DNA of 64,000 nucleotides from Devosia sp. ZB163. Lineage in GTDB: Bacteria; Pseudomonadota; Alphaproteobacteria; Rhizobiales; Devosiaceae. The translations under genes were made by a program, and so were the position numbers. Below are positions 16,871 to 26,407 of the stretch, piece after piece. The notes beneath the pieces were generated by a model. It saw nothing but the letters and a program-made list of their open reading frames with translations. It was not told the DNA's origin and ran no database searches. Numbering within the stretch: the first letter of the stretch is position 1; each line of letters begins with the position of its first letter. The stretch is taken from positions 910,331 to 974,330 of the forward strand of contig NZ_JAQRMY010000001.1 of the NCBI RefSeq assembly GCF_028613635.1, written 5' to 3'.

Positions 16871-18006
16871 GAATAGATCCTTACGTCGCGCCCGCGTACA
16901 CGACGATAGAGTTGCTGAGCCTGCTTGATGGCCCGTTGCATTCCGTCCCAGTTGGCAAAGTCGGAATACGAGCGCTTTGGGCCGGCCATGTAGCGTGCAA
17001 AATCGTCTCTACTTATACCCAGCTTCTTGCAGAAATATGCTAGGTCGGAGTCGAGGTCCTTGGCTGCATAGAGGTGCTCCTCTAGCGACTCGGCAGCCTC
17101 GTCGCGGCTTATCTGACCCGAGACGATCAGGCTCGACAAATGCGGGCGGCGCTTGTCGTAGCCGAACCTCTCAGGCAGGTAGTAGTTCTGAAACAGCTTA
17201 GTAAAGCGCGACTCTCCGTGCTTGCGGCCATAAGGGCGCCAGCCGATCGACACCAGCGTGTCGACAGCCTGCTGTTTGTCGTACTTCATGAAGTTGAGCG
17301 GCCGAACGGTCCGCATGCCGTGCACGAACGGATACGTCAGATAGTATTCCAGGAAGCTGACGGTCGGATAGGCCTTTAGCGCGCGTGTTCCGAAGCGCCT
17401 GTGGATTGCCTTGAGGTTAATCGCATCCATGGCGCTGCCGTGCCAGCTGTCGGGGAAAATACCCTCCGTCGCGATGTTGCCGCCGCTCATGACGTAATTC
17501 ACGTTGTTGCGGACAGCGTAGCGGTAGAGGCTCGCAAAGAAGGCGTGGTCCTGCGGTACGTCTTGGTTGGAGACCCCGGACTTGAGGTAGGACAACTGAA
17601 GATCGCGCATCTCCTCCCAGTCGATGACGATTGTGTGCAGGTCGTAGCCGCATGCCTTGACGATGGTCTCGACATTGGAGACCGCGAGTTCGCTGTTCCA
17701 GCCAGCATCGACATGCACGACCAGCGGTCGCAATCCCCATTCCTTGGCGCGCAAGGCTAGGTAGGAACTGTCGACCCCGCCGCTCAGGCCAATTATGCAG
17801 TCATACTCCTTTGCGCGGCCGGCAGCCTTGATTTCGTCGAGCTTCTCAGCCCATAGGCGCTCGCCTTCTGCGTTGGGAAACCAGCGCCGGCGTGTCTCGA
17901 CCTCGAACTTGTGACAATGGCTGCAGACACCTTCTTCGTCAAAAGTGATCTGCGGATCCGAGGTATCCATCACGCAGCGAGTGCACACTTGGTAGGGGCG
18001 AGTCAT
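16867..18006 (-). CDS. wbpG: N-acetyl sugar amidotransferase WbpG
   Basis: 379 residues. An N-terminal CxxC (CTRC) and a second CxxC (CSHC, near residue 30) suggest a zinc site. The PP-loop SGGVDSSYLALRAKEWGLRP at about residue 85 marks an ATP pyrophosphatase that adenylates a carbonyl oxygen. In P. aeruginosa and Legionella/Campylobacter relatives, WbpG-type synthetases use ammonia delivered by HisH2/HisF2 to turn an N-acetyl group into an acetamidino group on a nucleotide-linked or lipid-linked sugar. HisF2 and HisH2 genes follow directly upstream with 4-7 bp overlaps, so the complete three-protein machine is present. Predicted product: the amidine derivative of the locus's diacetamido uronic acid. 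Confidence 0.9.
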   Translation of the reverse strand: MTRPYQVCTRCVMDTSDPQITFDEEGVCSHCHKFEVETRRRWFPNAEGERLWAEKLDEIKAAGRAKEYDCIIGLSGGVDSSYLALRAKEWGLRPLVVHVDAGWNSELAVSNVETIVKACGYDLHTIVIDWEEMRDLQLSYLKSGVSNQDVPQDHAFFASLYRYAVRNNVNYVMSGGNIATEGIFPDSWHGSAMDAINLKAIHRRFGTRALKAYPTVSFLEYYLTYPFVHGMRTVRPLNFMKYDKQQAVDTLVSIGWRPYGRKHGESRFTKLFQNYYLPERFGYDKRRPHLSSLIVSGQISRDEAAESLEEHLYAAKDLDSDLAYFCKKLGISRDDFARYMAGPKRSYSDFANWDGMQRAIKQAQQLYRRVRGRDVRIYS

Positions 18007-18764
18007 CTATTCTGCATCAGCCTCTCGAGCGTCGCATAAGGTGGATATGTGATGAGCACGGCGCGATGCTTGCCGTGGTAGACGAAGAACGCGCCTGCAG
18101 CCACCGCGCTGGCACCTGCCTCGATAGCGACTCGGATGTCATCTAGACTCCCTACTCCCCCCAGCGCAACCAGCGGAACCTCGATGTCATTGGACGCAAT
18201 GCGGATGAGATCGGCATCAACCCCTTGCATAGTCCCATCCCGATCCACAGCATTGAGCACTACCTCGCCTGCCCCTGCACCGACGACGCGACGGAGGTGG
18301 CCCTGCCAGTCTCTCTCCGTGCGGCCGCTCGCCGACCAATAGAGCTTGTATCCGGAGCCCCAGCTCTTCTTGACGTCAACTGCGGCCACTACTGCCTGAC
18401 TGCCGAACTTCGTGGCGATACGTGTAATCAGCTCAAGGTTTCGGGCGGTGGCAGTCTGTAGGCTCACCTTCTCAACCCCAAGGGCAAAAAGCCGCTCTGC
18501 ATGCTCGATCGTGGAAATGCCTCCGCCGTAGCAAAAGGGCATGAAGCACTCTGCGGCCAACTCCTGGATGGCTTCGAAATTCGGGGCGCGCCGCTCGCGT
18601 GACGCGGTGATGTCGAACACCAGCAGCTCGTCGACTTCCTTCTCGTTGAAGATGCGGATGGCGTTGAGGGGATCGCCGACATAGCGTGGACTGGAAAACC
18701 TGGTCGTCTTTACCAAGCCGCCGTTACGCAGCAGCAAGGTAGGGATGACGCGATGTCTCAGCAT
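18003..18764 (-). CDS. hisF: HisF-like ammonia-channel subunit of the amidotransferase (HisF2)
   Basis: 253 residues, complete beta/alpha barrel. VIPTLLLRNGGLVKT replaces the IxCLDVxxGRVVKG start of true HisF: the catalytic Asp11 of imidazole-glycerol-phosphate synthase is Leu here, while the second one, Asp130, is kept in VAAVDVKKS. Phosphate-binding parts such as CYGGGIST and VPLVALGGVGSLDD are kept. Loss of Asp11 argues against a histidine-pathway role and fits the WbpG-linked paralogue group, which passes ammonia from HisH to WbpG. It overlaps wbpG by 4 bp and hisH by 7 bp. Confidence 0.88.
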   Translation of the reverse strand: MLRHRVIPTLLLRNGGLVKTTRFSSPRYVGDPLNAIRIFNEKEVDELLVFDITASRERRAPNFEAIQELAAECFMPFCYGGGISTIEHAERLFALGVEKVSLQTATARNLELITRIATKFGSQAVVAAVDVKKSWGSGYKLYWSASGRTERDWQGHLRRVVGAGAGEVVLNAVDRDGTMQGVDADLIRIASNDIEVPLVALGGVGSLDDIRVAIEAGASAVAAGAFFVYHGKHRAVLITYPPYATLERLMQNR

Positions 18765-19381
18765 GCGTAGGCCGCGAAGCGGCTCAACAGCTGCATGCCA
18801 AACTTGTGACTCTTTTCGGGGTGGAACTGTGTGCCCCAGACATTGCCCCGCCCGTAGATGCAGACAAACTCCTCACCATAGCGGCACGTGGCGATCACGT
18901 CTTCGGAATTATTGCAGCGCGCGTAGTAGGAATGCACAAAGTAGAATCGCCTCTCCTGTTCATCCTGCTCAACCAGCGGGTTGGGGCGCTTCACGTCGAT
19001 AGTATTCCAACCCATATGCGGCACCTTGAGGCGCTCGCTTGTCCGATGGTCGGAGAACTTGACGAAAGAGGCGTCGACAAATCCTAACCCCTCGCAACCG
19101 GGCGCCTCCTCACTCTCCTTCGCCAGAAGTTGCATGCCGAGGCAAATGCCGAGTATGGGGGTACGCTCCGCGACGACCTTTTGCTTGAGAGCGTCGACCA
19201 GCTTGCACTCATGAAGAGCCCGCATTGCGGTGCCGAACGCGCCGACGCCTGGCAGTACCAGGGCTTTGGAGCGCTCTACCTCATCGGCCGTCGCGACGAG
19301 GTCGACCTCGATGCCGACGTGGCGGAGCATGTTCACGACCGAACCAACGTTGCCGATGCCGTAGTTCACTATTGAAATCAT
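18758..19381 (-). CDS. hisH: HisH-like glutamine amidotransferase subunit (HisH2)
   Basis: 207 residues, class I glutamine amidotransferase. It starts with ISIVNYGIGNVGSV and carries the nucleophile Cys in GICLGMQLL (about residue 79) and the His-Glu pair in TQFHPEKSH near 185. It releases ammonia from glutamine for the partner HisF2, for use by WbpG. It is the first gene of the leftward operon hisH-hisF-wbpG-GT4-wbpI, and its promoter must lie in the 75 bp shared with the divergent wzy-like gene. Histidine biosynthesis is unlikely because no other his gene is nearby and the HisF partner lacks a catalytic Asp. Confidence 0.88.
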   Translation of the reverse strand: MISIVNYGIGNVGSVVNMLRHVGIEVDLVATADEVERSKALVLPGVGAFGTAMRALHECKLVDALKQKVVAERTPILGICLGMQLLAKESEEAPGCEGLGFVDASFVKFSDHRTSERLKVPHMGWNTIDVKRPNPLVEQDEQERRFYFVHSYYARCNNSEDVIATCRYGEEFVCIYGRGNVWGTQFHPEKSHKFGMQLLSRFAAYAC

Positions 19382-19456
19382 ACTATTAGCTTCGAACTGA
19401 CTCGCTGCAGCCTAGGACACACAAATGTTTCGACTAACCCATGATCTAATGTCAAG

Positions 19457-20827
19457 GTGGCGGTCGTTCCTGGAAGTGAGGCGTTCCTTGGTCGTGTTTG
19501 GTTGATATTGACGATGTGGGCGAGACGCGCAATGGGTCCTGCAGTCGGATTCGTACTAGAAAATCCGCTAGTATCGTTCTTTTCTGCGGTATTCATGATT
19601 CATGCGGCGTCGGTGATCTATGTTACTGGCGATGATTACATATACTATACAGCATTGTATGGTGTCCTGGTATGGGTGTCGTACCTGTCATCGAGGTCGT
19701 TGACTGGGTCATTTGTCTCCGGGGTCACCGGGCGAGTCGCTGACATCTTGAGGCTGCCGGATAGGCCGCTGGCAAGCACGCTCGTGGATATTTTTGTATT
19801 TTTGTTCCCCGTTGTTTACTTCGGGGTGGCGGGGCGAGTGCCGGCCTATGACATGCTGCTTAGCGCAGATTATTTTGCTAACGCAGGCCTGAGGCATGAA
19901 TTCCACGACGGCATTCCAACCCTCCTTAGCTACGCGGGAGAGTACTACATCAAGGCTATAGCGCCGCTGTGGTTGCTTTATTCATTTATCTTTCGCCGCA
20001 AGGCATATTGGCTGCTGGCTGTATATCTAGGGCTGTTCGCCCTCGGAATGATCACCAAATCGGTGGTGGTGATCATTTTCGTGCCGACATTGCTCTTCCA
20101 GGTCTTCGGAAAGAAGCTGGCTCACGCCGCCATCACTGCGCTGATCATACTTGGCGTGATCTACGGGAACATTCTTCTGCAGGACAAATCGCTCTCGGCT
20201 CCTCTTTCTCTTGATATCACTGAGCAGAGCCCACATATCACTGAGCAGAGCCCACGCCCCTCGGACGAACTCTCATCAACCGAGGAACCGGCAGGCGAAG
20301 CCTCGCTAGTTGAGCGCGCGTCTGGCGTGGCCCGAGGCGTCTACGTCGCGAGCGAAGCGATCCTTGCTCGGCTATTCTACAAGAACGGGTTGACCGTCAA
20401 GTTCTGGATGGAGAGCTACTCGACCGATTTTCCTTCAGAGAAAGGGTGCGGTTACCGCTGGTATGCGTCTCTAGTAGGCTGTGAGTTTGTCTACATTCCC
20501 GAGAAGATATGGCTGAAATACTTCCCCGAGCTGCATGCCCGTGGCATTGGAGGTAGCGTCTCAGCGGCGAACTACATCAACGGATACGCCAACTTCGGAA
20601 CGCCGGGAGTGCTTGCGTCTGGCGTGCTCACGGGCCTGCTGCTCGCCTTGCTGACCGCCGCGTTTCCTAACCCCGTAACAGCACTGGCCGTAAATGCGGC
20701 GGCCATTGCCCTGACCTTCGAGAACACACTCAGCATACTGCTTAACTCCGGGGGCTGGGGGTTGTTCGTCGCCTTGGCCGTGCTCTTTCTGCCGCGCCGT
20801 GCGACCGAGTACAGGCTGCGGGGATAG
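19457..20827 (+). CDS. Wzy-like polysaccharide polymerase (polytopic membrane protein)
   Basis: 456 residues with a GTG start; ATG at 19514 or 19532 may be the true start because the GTG has no good ribosome site. About ten hydrophobic helices are split by a large polar loop (about residues 255-350) holding a tandem TEQSPHITEQSP repeat. A second polar stretch contains YRWYASLVGCEFVYIPEKIW. Wzy proteins have this topology with two large periplasmic loops and almost no sequence conservation, so the call depends on topology and position: the locus has a Wzx flippase and would otherwise lack a polymerase. It is the only rightward gene inside the locus and is noticeably AT-richer than its surroundings. 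Confidence 0.65.
   Translation: MAVVPGSEAFLGRVWLILTMWARRAMGPAVGFVLENPLVSFFSAVFMIHAASVIYVTGDDYIYYTALYGVLVWVSYLSSRSLTGSFVSGVTGRVADILRLPDRPLASTLVDIFVFLFPVVYFGVAGRVPAYDMLLSADYFANAGLRHEFHDGIPTLLSYAGEYYIKAIAPLWLLYSFIFRRKAYWLLAVYLGLFALGMITKSVVVIIFVPTLLFQVFGKKLAHAAITALIILGVIYGNILLQDKSLSAPLSLDITEQSPHITEQSPRPSDELSSTEEPAGEASLVERASGVARGVYVASEAILARLFYKNGLTVKFWMESYSTDFPSEKGCGYRWYASLVGCEFVYIPEKIWLKYFPELHARGIGGSVSAANYINGYANFGTPGVLASGVLTGLLLALLTAAFPNPVTALAVNAAAIALTFENTLSILLNSGGWGLFVALAVLFLPRRATEYRLRG
20214..20255 (+). repeat. Perfect 21-bp tandem duplication inside the wzy-like gene
   Basis: Two adjacent identical copies of a 21-bp unit beginning ATATCACTGAGC (20214-20234 and 20235-20255). The unit adds seven residues (I-T-E-Q-S-P-H frame) to a polar loop. 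In-frame tandem repeats like this can expand or contract by slippage. Confidence 0.9.
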
Positions 20828-20853
20828 TGTCCCGGCTAGACGGCAAGCCTGCG

Positions 20854-22182
20854 CTATCGGTCAGTTGCGTTCGTTGCTGCCATCTGTAGCGACAGGAAGG
20901 TGTACGCGGCGTAGAGCACGCTGCCGACCAGCGAGAGCCCCAACAGTGTATTCTTAGCGTCGAATAGGTAGCCACCGATCGACAAGGTGGCGAGGAAAGT
21001 CGCCAGAAGTAACCATTGCCAGGCCATCAGCAGGCGCAAGCGTTCGGCGAGGTAGAACGACCAACTCAGTGGCGATGCGATGAACTGCAGGCAGACGAGA
21101 GGCGCCAGTATCTGGCCGTACACGCCGGCCTCTCGCCACTGGGGCCCCATGAACAGCTCAAACAGCAGTGGGCCCAGCGCGAGAAGGGTCGCGAACAGCA
21201 CCACGGCGAGTGCGGCGAGCGCCCGGAAAGTCATGTTCATTGTGTTCACGAAACTGCCGGTGTCGTGGCGTTCGCTGGCGGCGCGCTGCCGGAAGGTCTC
21301 GCCCAGCCCTTGAACCAAAACAGCCGTCCCTGCCCAAATGCGCTGGAACATCGTCAGGTATCCTGCTGCTGCGGCTCCGAAGAAGGTCGAAAAGAACAGC
21401 ACGGGCAGGTTGGTAGCCAGGGTGTTGGCCAGGTCCGATGGCAAGGAGAACAGTGGGAAATCGCGGTACTTTCGCGCCTGGGCGACGATGTCGGCGCCAG
21501 TAGGGATCGCGGTAGCGTTACGTCGGAGATACAGCGACACGCCCAGCGCAAGGCAACTTGCGAGGTAGCCCGCCGCCGCTGCTGCTGCCAGTCCGGCAGC
21601 CCCAGCACCCAGGAGGCCGAATACCACCGAGGCCAGTGCGGTCGTAGTCGCGCTGGCGATACGGGCCATGCTCGAAAGTGCAAACCGGCGACCACGGATG
21701 GCCCAATTGATTAGGATTTGCGCGCTGCCGGCGAACGAGGTGGAAACGACCACCAGTATCGCCAGTTCCGCATGCTGACGTATCAGAGAGACATTCATCA
21801 GCCAGGCTACGCAAACAGCTCCGCCCAACAGGGCAGTCGTCGCAAGCACGAAACAGGCAGCCACCATCGCTACGGCGATGGCATCGGTTTCCCGCTTGGG
21901 CAGGAGGATGGCTGCCTCGTAGCGCCCCGTCGATGCAATGGTGCCCAGTCCCGTAGCCGCAGCTGTGACGCCAAGCAGTCCGAAGTCCTCCGGCGAGTAC
22001 AGGCGCGCAAGGATGGGCAGGATCAGGACAGGCAGGGCAGCAGCTGCAAGCAGGCCTAGCGTGTTCGTGAGTGTGTCGCGCGCGTAGCTGTTCTCGCGCA
22101 GGACTGCAGCCAGCCATTTGCGAACCGCGCCAGCCGCTTTGGTGAGATCCTCAGGCAACTGAGTCGCGCAGAGCCGCGGCAA
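20854..22182 (-). CDS. wzx: Wzx-type lipid-linked oligosaccharide flippase
   Basis: 442 residues, about twelve membrane helices, polysaccharide-biosynthesis (MOP/MVF) exporter family. Typical features are an N-terminal RDTLTNTLGLLAAAALPVLILPILARLYSPEDFGLLGV, an FQRIWAGTAVLVQGLGETFRQRA loop and a helical C-terminal half. It flips the undecaprenyl-linked repeat unit to the periplasm. The start is TTG either at 22182 or at 22158; both overlap the wbpE 3-prime end, indicating coupling. It closes the leftward wbpA-wbpB-wbpD-wbpE-wzx operon and converges with the wzy-like gene. Confidence 0.88.
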   Translation of the reverse strand: MPRLCATQLPEDLTKAAGAVRKWLAAVLRENSYARDTLTNTLGLLAAAALPVLILPILARLYSPEDFGLLGVTAAATGLGTIASTGRYEAAILLPKRETDAIAVAMVAACFVLATTALLGGAVCVAWLMNVSLIRQHAELAILVVVSTSFAGSAQILINWAIRGRRFALSSMARIASATTTALASVVFGLLGAGAAGLAAAAAAGYLASCLALGVSLYLRRNATAIPTGADIVAQARKYRDFPLFSLPSDLANTLATNLPVLFFSTFFGAAAAGYLTMFQRIWAGTAVLVQGLGETFRQRAASERHDTGSFVNTMNMTFRALAALAVVLFATLLALGPLLFELFMGPQWREAGVYGQILAPLVCLQFIASPLSWSFYLAERLRLLMAWQWLLLATFLATLSIGGYLFDAKNTLLGLSLVGSVLYAAYTFLSLQMAATNATDR

Positions 22183-23272
22183 TCATGTGTTGAGTGTCCG
22201 CGGAGAGGTAAGGGTGGAAAGGCAGGCTGAGCACGGTTTCGGCAGCCAGCTCGGACTGCGGTAGTGGCGATCCCATCCGGCAGAGCGAGGCATAGGCTGG
22301 CTGCTTATGGAGTGGTACCGGATAGTGGACCGCTGTGGGAATGCCTTTCGCGCCTAAGGCAGAAACCACCGCCTCGCGATCGGCAACCCGGACGGTGAAC
22401 TGGGCCCACACGCACGTGTTGCCCCGTCGGACCGTCGGCAGGCCGATGGCGTTGTGACCGGCCAACAGTTCGAGATACTGTTGGCCCAAGGCGATGCGCT
22501 GGTCGATCTCCCACTCGAAGCGTTCGAGCTTGGCCAGAACGATGGCGCACTGCAGCGTGTCCATGCGACCGCCGACGCCGATGCGAGTGTGCCAGTAGCG
22601 GCGCTCCTGGCCGTGGGTACGGATCTCGCGAGCAATCTGGGCCAGTCGATCGTCGTCCGTCAGCAGAGCCCCACCGTCTCCATAGCAGCCAAGCGGTTTG
22701 GAAGGAAAAAAGCTGACGCAGCCAAACTTGGACAGCCCCGAGGAGCGGCGGCCGTGATGGGTAGCGCCAAGGCTCTGAGCAGCATCTTCTATGATTGGAA
22801 GGCCGTGGCGATCGGCAATCGCCTGCAAGGCCAGCATATCCGATGTCTGACCATAGAGCGAGACAGGGATTATCGCCCTGGTCTTGTGGGTGATCGCCTG
22901 TTCGACCAGCGCAGTATCGATATTGTAGGTGTCGGGTTCGATATCAACGAAAACCGGCGTTGCGCCGACCAGCACAATCACTTCTGCAGTGGCGGCAAAG
23001 GTAAAGGGGGAGGTGATCACCTCGTCGCCCGGGCCTACGCCCAGCGCCATGAGGGAGATCAACAACGCTTCGGTGCCGGACGAGACGCTGACGCAGTGGC
23101 GCACGCCGACATACTCGGCAAGTTTACGCTCCATTTCGGCGACTTCCGGGCCCATGATGTACTGTGCATGGTTGAGCACGGTCTGAATACGGGCATCGAT
23201 GCTCTGCTTGAGCAGGGCGTACTGTGTCTTGAGATCGATGAAGGGAAGCGCCTGGGTCATAGTCGCCTGCAA
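22151..23272 (-). CDS. wbpE: DegT/DnrJ/EryC1 aminotransferase WbpE
   Basis: 373 residues, PLP-dependent fold I. Conserved: [16 protein letters not shown] at the start, [50 protein letters not shown], and the PLP lysine in [15 protein letters not shown]. WbpE transfers an amino group from glutamate to C3 of the 3-keto uronic acid made by WbpB, giving UDP-GlcNAc3NA. It overlaps wbpD by 16 bp. The order wbpB-wbpD-wbpE is exactly that of the characterised P. aeruginosa pathway, which supports this specific substrate over other sugar aminotransferases of the family. Confidence 0.92.
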   Translation of the reverse strand: MQATMTQALPFIDLKTQYALLKQSIDARIQTVLNHAQYIMGPEVAEMERKLAEYVGVRHCVSVSSGTEALLISLMALGVGPGDEVITSPFTFAATAEVIVLVGATPVFVDIEPDTYNIDTALVEQAITHKTRAIIPVSLYGQTSDMLALQAIADRHGLPIIEDAAQSLGATHHGRRSSGLSKFGCVSFFPSKPLGCYGDGGALLTDDDRLAQIAREIRTHGQERRYWHTRIGVGGRMDTLQCAIVLAKLERFEWEIDQRIALGQQYLELLAGHNAIGLPTVRRGNTCVWAQFTVRVADREAVVSALGAKGIPTAVHYPVPLHKQPAYASLCRMGSPLPQSELAAETVLSLPFHPYLSADTQHMIAAALRDSVA

Positions 23273-23817
23273 GTATCCTCGGTGATTTGGTAGGTGGTCC
23301 CGGCCTCATCCGTGACGACGCCTGTGCCATTGAGGCGTGTGCCGCTTTCCGACATCCAACCGACGCGCCGGGCTGGGACCCCGACCATGAGGGCATAGTC
23401 CGGCACGTCCTTGGTGATCACGGCGCCGGCGCCAACAAAGGCAAACTCGCCAATGGTGACACCGCAGACCACGGTACAGTTGGCGCCGAGCGTCGCGCCG
23501 CGCCGCACGACTGTCGGCCGATACTCGCTCTTCCGACTGACTGCCGAGCGCGGATTATGGACATTGGTGAAGACCATGCTCGGACCGCAGAACACGTCGT
23601 CTTCCAGCCTTACAGCGTCATAGACCGAGACGTTGTTCTGGATCTTCACGTTGTTGCCAATAACAACATCGTTGCCCACAAAGACGTTCTGTCCCAGCGA
23701 GCAATCGCTGCCGATCTGGGCGCCGCCGCAGACGTGCACCCAGTGCCAGATGCGTGTGCCATCGCCCACAATCGCGCCGTCGTCCACGATCGCCGTTGGG
23801 TGGATCGTGACCATCAA
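23257..23817 (-). CDS. wbpD: Hexapeptide-repeat N-acetyltransferase WbpD
   Basis: 186 residues, left-handed beta helix with many [LIV]-G-x-x-x-x hexapeptides ([40 protein letters not shown]). The conserved [18 protein letters not shown] loop is the signature of WbpD/WlbB proteins. It acetylates the 3-amino group of UDP-GlcNAc3NA with acetyl-CoA to form UDP-2,3-diacetamido-2,3-dideoxyglucuronic acid. Start ambiguity is one codon only (two ATGs in tandem). It overlaps both neighbours (4 and 16 bp). Confidence 0.92.
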   Translation of the reverse strand: MMVTIHPTAIVDDGAIVGDGTRIWHWVHVCGGAQIGSDCSLGQNVFVGNDVVIGNNVKIQNNVSVYDAVRLEDDVFCGPSMVFTNVHNPRSAVSRKSEYRPTVVRRGATLGANCTVVCGVTIGEFAFVGAGAVITKDVPDYALMVGVPARRVGWMSESGTRLNGTGVVTDEAGTTYQITEDTCRRL

Positions 23818-24875
23818 TAGTCAAGTGGCAGGTTGATGCGCTGCCCGTCGCGGGCAGATTTGTAGATGGCGATCAGCGTCTCGAGGCTCTTGAGGCCCTC
23901 GCGACCATCGGTTTCCGGCTCGCTCTCGCCGCGCAGAACGCGAATGACATTGTCATAGTAGAGCGGGTGGCCAAACCCATAGACCGAAGTGGTTTCGTAG
24001 CTTGCACTGGCGACATGGGCGTCGTCCTCGTGCGGTTCTGCGAATTCCCAGTGCTGTATCTCGTTCACGGCCACACCGCCAATTCGGACCGTGCCTGACT
24101 CTCCGATAATGGTAATGCTGCCCTCGAGATTCTTCGGGTAGGTCAGCATGGTCACGTTCATGGACCCCATGGCACCGGACCGCCACTTGATGCTTACCAC
24201 GCCGGTGTCTTCCACCTCGATATTGCGCGCCAGGGTGCCGGTATAGGCATAAAGGCTCTCGATTGGGCCAATCAGCCAGTCTAGCAGATCAACATAGTGG
24301 CTAGCCTGGTTCATGAAGGCGCCGCCATCGAACTCCCACGTGCCGCGCCAGCTGGCGGCATCGTAGTAGTCCTGCGGGCGCGTCCAGAAGACATTGATAT
24401 TGACCATGTAGATGCGGCCAAAGCGCTTCTGATCTACCGCGTGCTTGAGCATTTGCAGAGTCGCGTTGCGACGGTTCTGCTTGACCACGAAGAGCCGGAC
24501 GTTTGCATCGTCACAGGCCTTGACCATATCGAGGCCGTCTCGCCAACGCGTCGACATCGGCTTTTCCGTTATGACGCTACGACCCGACGCAGCAATCTGC
24601 TGCGCCTGCGCGCTGTGCAACCCACTCGGCGTGGTCAGTACGACCACGTCGGCCGCCGTGCTCTTCAACAGTTCGTCCAGGCTGCCGTGGCCCCTGGCGC
24701 CAGTCTTCTCGACGGCCTTCGCCAGCGCCGTCGGGTCGATGTCACACACATCCACGAGTTCAGCCCGATTGCCATGCTGAGCTATTGCCGCAAAGTGATT
24801 CTGCGCGATCCGCCCGGCGCCGACGAGAGCGATGCGAATGTTGCGGTCGGTGATCGGAGGGGGAAACAGACGCAT
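23814..24875 (-). CDS. wbpB: Gfo/Idh/MocA-type UDP-GlcNAcA 3-dehydrogenase WbpB
   Basis: 353 residues. N-terminal NAD-binding Rossmann fold with [17 protein letters not shown] near residue 15 and [21 protein letters not shown]; the EKPMSTRW motif carries the catalytic-site Lys. The C-terminal beta-sheet domain includes [20 protein letters not shown] with the conserved His. WbpB oxidises C3 of UDP-GlcNAcA, coupled to 2-oxoglutarate recycling of its tightly bound NADH, ready for WbpE. It overlaps wbpD by 4 bp and follows wbpA after 3 bp. Confidence 0.92.
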   Translation of the reverse strand: MRLFPPPITDRNIRIALVGAGRIAQNHFAAIAQHGNRAELVDVCDIDPTALAKAVEKTGARGHGSLDELLKSTAADVVVLTTPSGLHSAQAQQIAASGRSVITEKPMSTRWRDGLDMVKACDDANVRLFVVKQNRRNATLQMLKHAVDQKRFGRIYMVNINVFWTRPQDYYDAASWRGTWEFDGGAFMNQASHYVDLLDWLIGPIESLYAYTGTLARNIEVEDTGVVSIKWRSGAMGSMNVTMLTYPKNLEGSITIIGESGTVRIGGVAVNEIQHWEFAEPHEDDAHVASASYETTSVYGFGHPLYYDNVIRVLRGESEPETDGREGLKSLETLIAIYKSARDGQRINLPLDY

Positions 24876-24878
24876 GGA

Positions 24879-26204
24879 TCAGGACTTCACAACATTGGGG
24901 GCGGGCTCCAGGTATCGCCCGCGAGTGTCGACGATGAGCCTGGCATGCTTGAGGATGTGCGCGAAGTCATACTCGTCGTGGTCCGTTGCGAGCAGCACGC
25001 AGTCGTAACTCTTCAGGCTCGCTGCGCTCAGATCGACGCTGGACAGATCGAAATGAGTGTGATTCCGAAGCTTGGGGAATGTCGGCACGTAGGGGTCGTT
25101 ATAAGCGATGGAGGCGCCAAGCGCCTGAAGCTTCTCCATCAGGATGACGGACGGTGACTCGCGCATGTCATCGACATTTTTCTTGTAGGCGACGCCCAGC
25201 ACGAGAACCGAGGAACCGCTTACGGCCTTGCGTTGACGGTTCAGCGCGTCGGTGACCTTGGCAACGACATAGTCCGGCATGTTGGAGTTGACCTCGCCGG
25301 CCAACTCGATGAACCGGGTCGTGACGCCATATTCGCGGGCTTTCCAGGTCAGATAGAATGGGTCGATCGGAATGCAATGACCACCCAGACCTGGACCGGG
25401 ATAATAGGGAACAAAGCCGAATGGTTTGGTGGCTGCGGCTCGGATGACCTCGTGGATGTCGATCCCCATGCGGTCGGCCACGATCTTCATTTCGTTGACG
25501 AGGCCGATGTTGACCGCCCGGTGGATGTTCTCCAGCAGTTTTGTCATCTCGGCTGCGCGCGTCGAGGTTACCGGGACCAGCTTGTCAATCACTTGGCCAT
25601 AGAGCGCCAATCCGACATCGAGACACGCGGGGGAATAGCCCCCGCATACCTTGGGGATGGTGTTAGTGCTGAACTTGGCGTTGCCCGGATCCTCGCGCTC
25701 GGGCGAGTAGACCAGGAAGTAGTTTTCACCGACCTTGAAGCCGCTCGATTCGATACGCGGCAGCAGCTCCTCATCCGTTGTCCCAGGATAGGTGGTGCTT
25801 TCAAGCGACATTACCTGGCCTTCCCGCAGGTGGGGCAGCAGAGAGTCCACGGTGTCAAGCACGAAGCTTAAATCAGGTTCGCGGTGTGCGTCGAGCGGGG
25901 TGGGAACGCACAGGATCAAAGCGTCTACCTCGGCAGCCCGGCTGAAATCCGTAGTTGCCTCGAAGCCATGGTCGATCGCGTCGAGCAAGCGATCCTTCGA
26001 AATGTGCTTGATGTAGCTTTGGCCGCTGGACAGCTTCTCGACTTTCTCCGCGTCGATGTCGAAGCCAACGACCTTGTAGCCGACCTCAGCGTAGCGCAGT
26101 ACCAGCGGCAGGCCCACATAGCCCAGCCCGACAATGCCGATCATCGCTGTCTTGTCGGCAAGGCCTTGAACCAGCTTGGATTTCGAAGAGTTATCTAGCG
26201 CCAT
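24879..26204 (-). CDS. wbpA: UDP-N-acetylglucosamine 6-dehydrogenase WbpA
   Basis: 441 residues from ATG at 26204, with GAGTGGG upstream; a longer in-frame start adds 20 low-quality residues. UDP-glucose/GDP-mannose dehydrogenase family, three domains. [21 protein letters not shown] binds NAD. The catalytic Cys lies in [17 protein letters not shown], and the C-terminal UDP-binding domain has [19 protein letters not shown]. It oxidises C6 of UDP-GlcNAc to the uronic acid, the first committed step to the diamino uronic acids of this locus. First gene of the wbpA-B-D-E-wzx operon. Confidence 0.93.
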   Translation of the reverse strand: MALDNSSKSKLVQGLADKTAMIGIVGLGYVGLPLVLRYAEVGYKVVGFDIDAEKVEKLSSGQSYIKHISKDRLLDAIDHGFEATTDFSRAAEVDALILCVPTPLDAHREPDLSFVLDTVDSLLPHLREGQVMSLESTTYPGTTDEELLPRIESSGFKVGENYFLVYSPEREDPGNAKFSTNTIPKVCGGYSPACLDVGLALYGQVIDKLVPVTSTRAAEMTKLLENIHRAVNIGLVNEMKIVADRMGIDIHEVIRAAATKPFGFVPYYPGPGLGGHCIPIDPFYLTWKAREYGVTTRFIELAGEVNSNMPDYVVAKVTDALNRQRKAVSGSSVLVLGVAYKKNVDDMRESPSVILMEKLQALGASIAYNDPYVPTFPKLRNHTHFDLSSVDLSAASLKSYDCVLLATDHDEYDFAHILKHARLIVDTRGRYLEPAPNVVKS

Positions 26205-26407
26205 TACCCACTCGACCTGATCTTTTGCTGCCGCTCGCGCGGCGTTTCTTCCCCGGCTGGCCATTGTTCGCCGGGGCCTTGACCGTCTCGTTGCCTCTGC
26301 ACATCCGATTGCCGCGACCTTGCGCGGAATAGCGTGGACATCAGGATTCGGAAATCGATCTGTGGCGCGATGCTCGGATCTAGACGCCGCAACACAGACA
26401 TATCCAG

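Noticed and set aside
18003-19381. hisF/hisH as part of histidine biosynthesis
   Set aside because: HisF lacks catalytic Asp11, no other his genes are near, and wbpG adjoins with overlapping codons; they are the WbpG amidotransferase partners.
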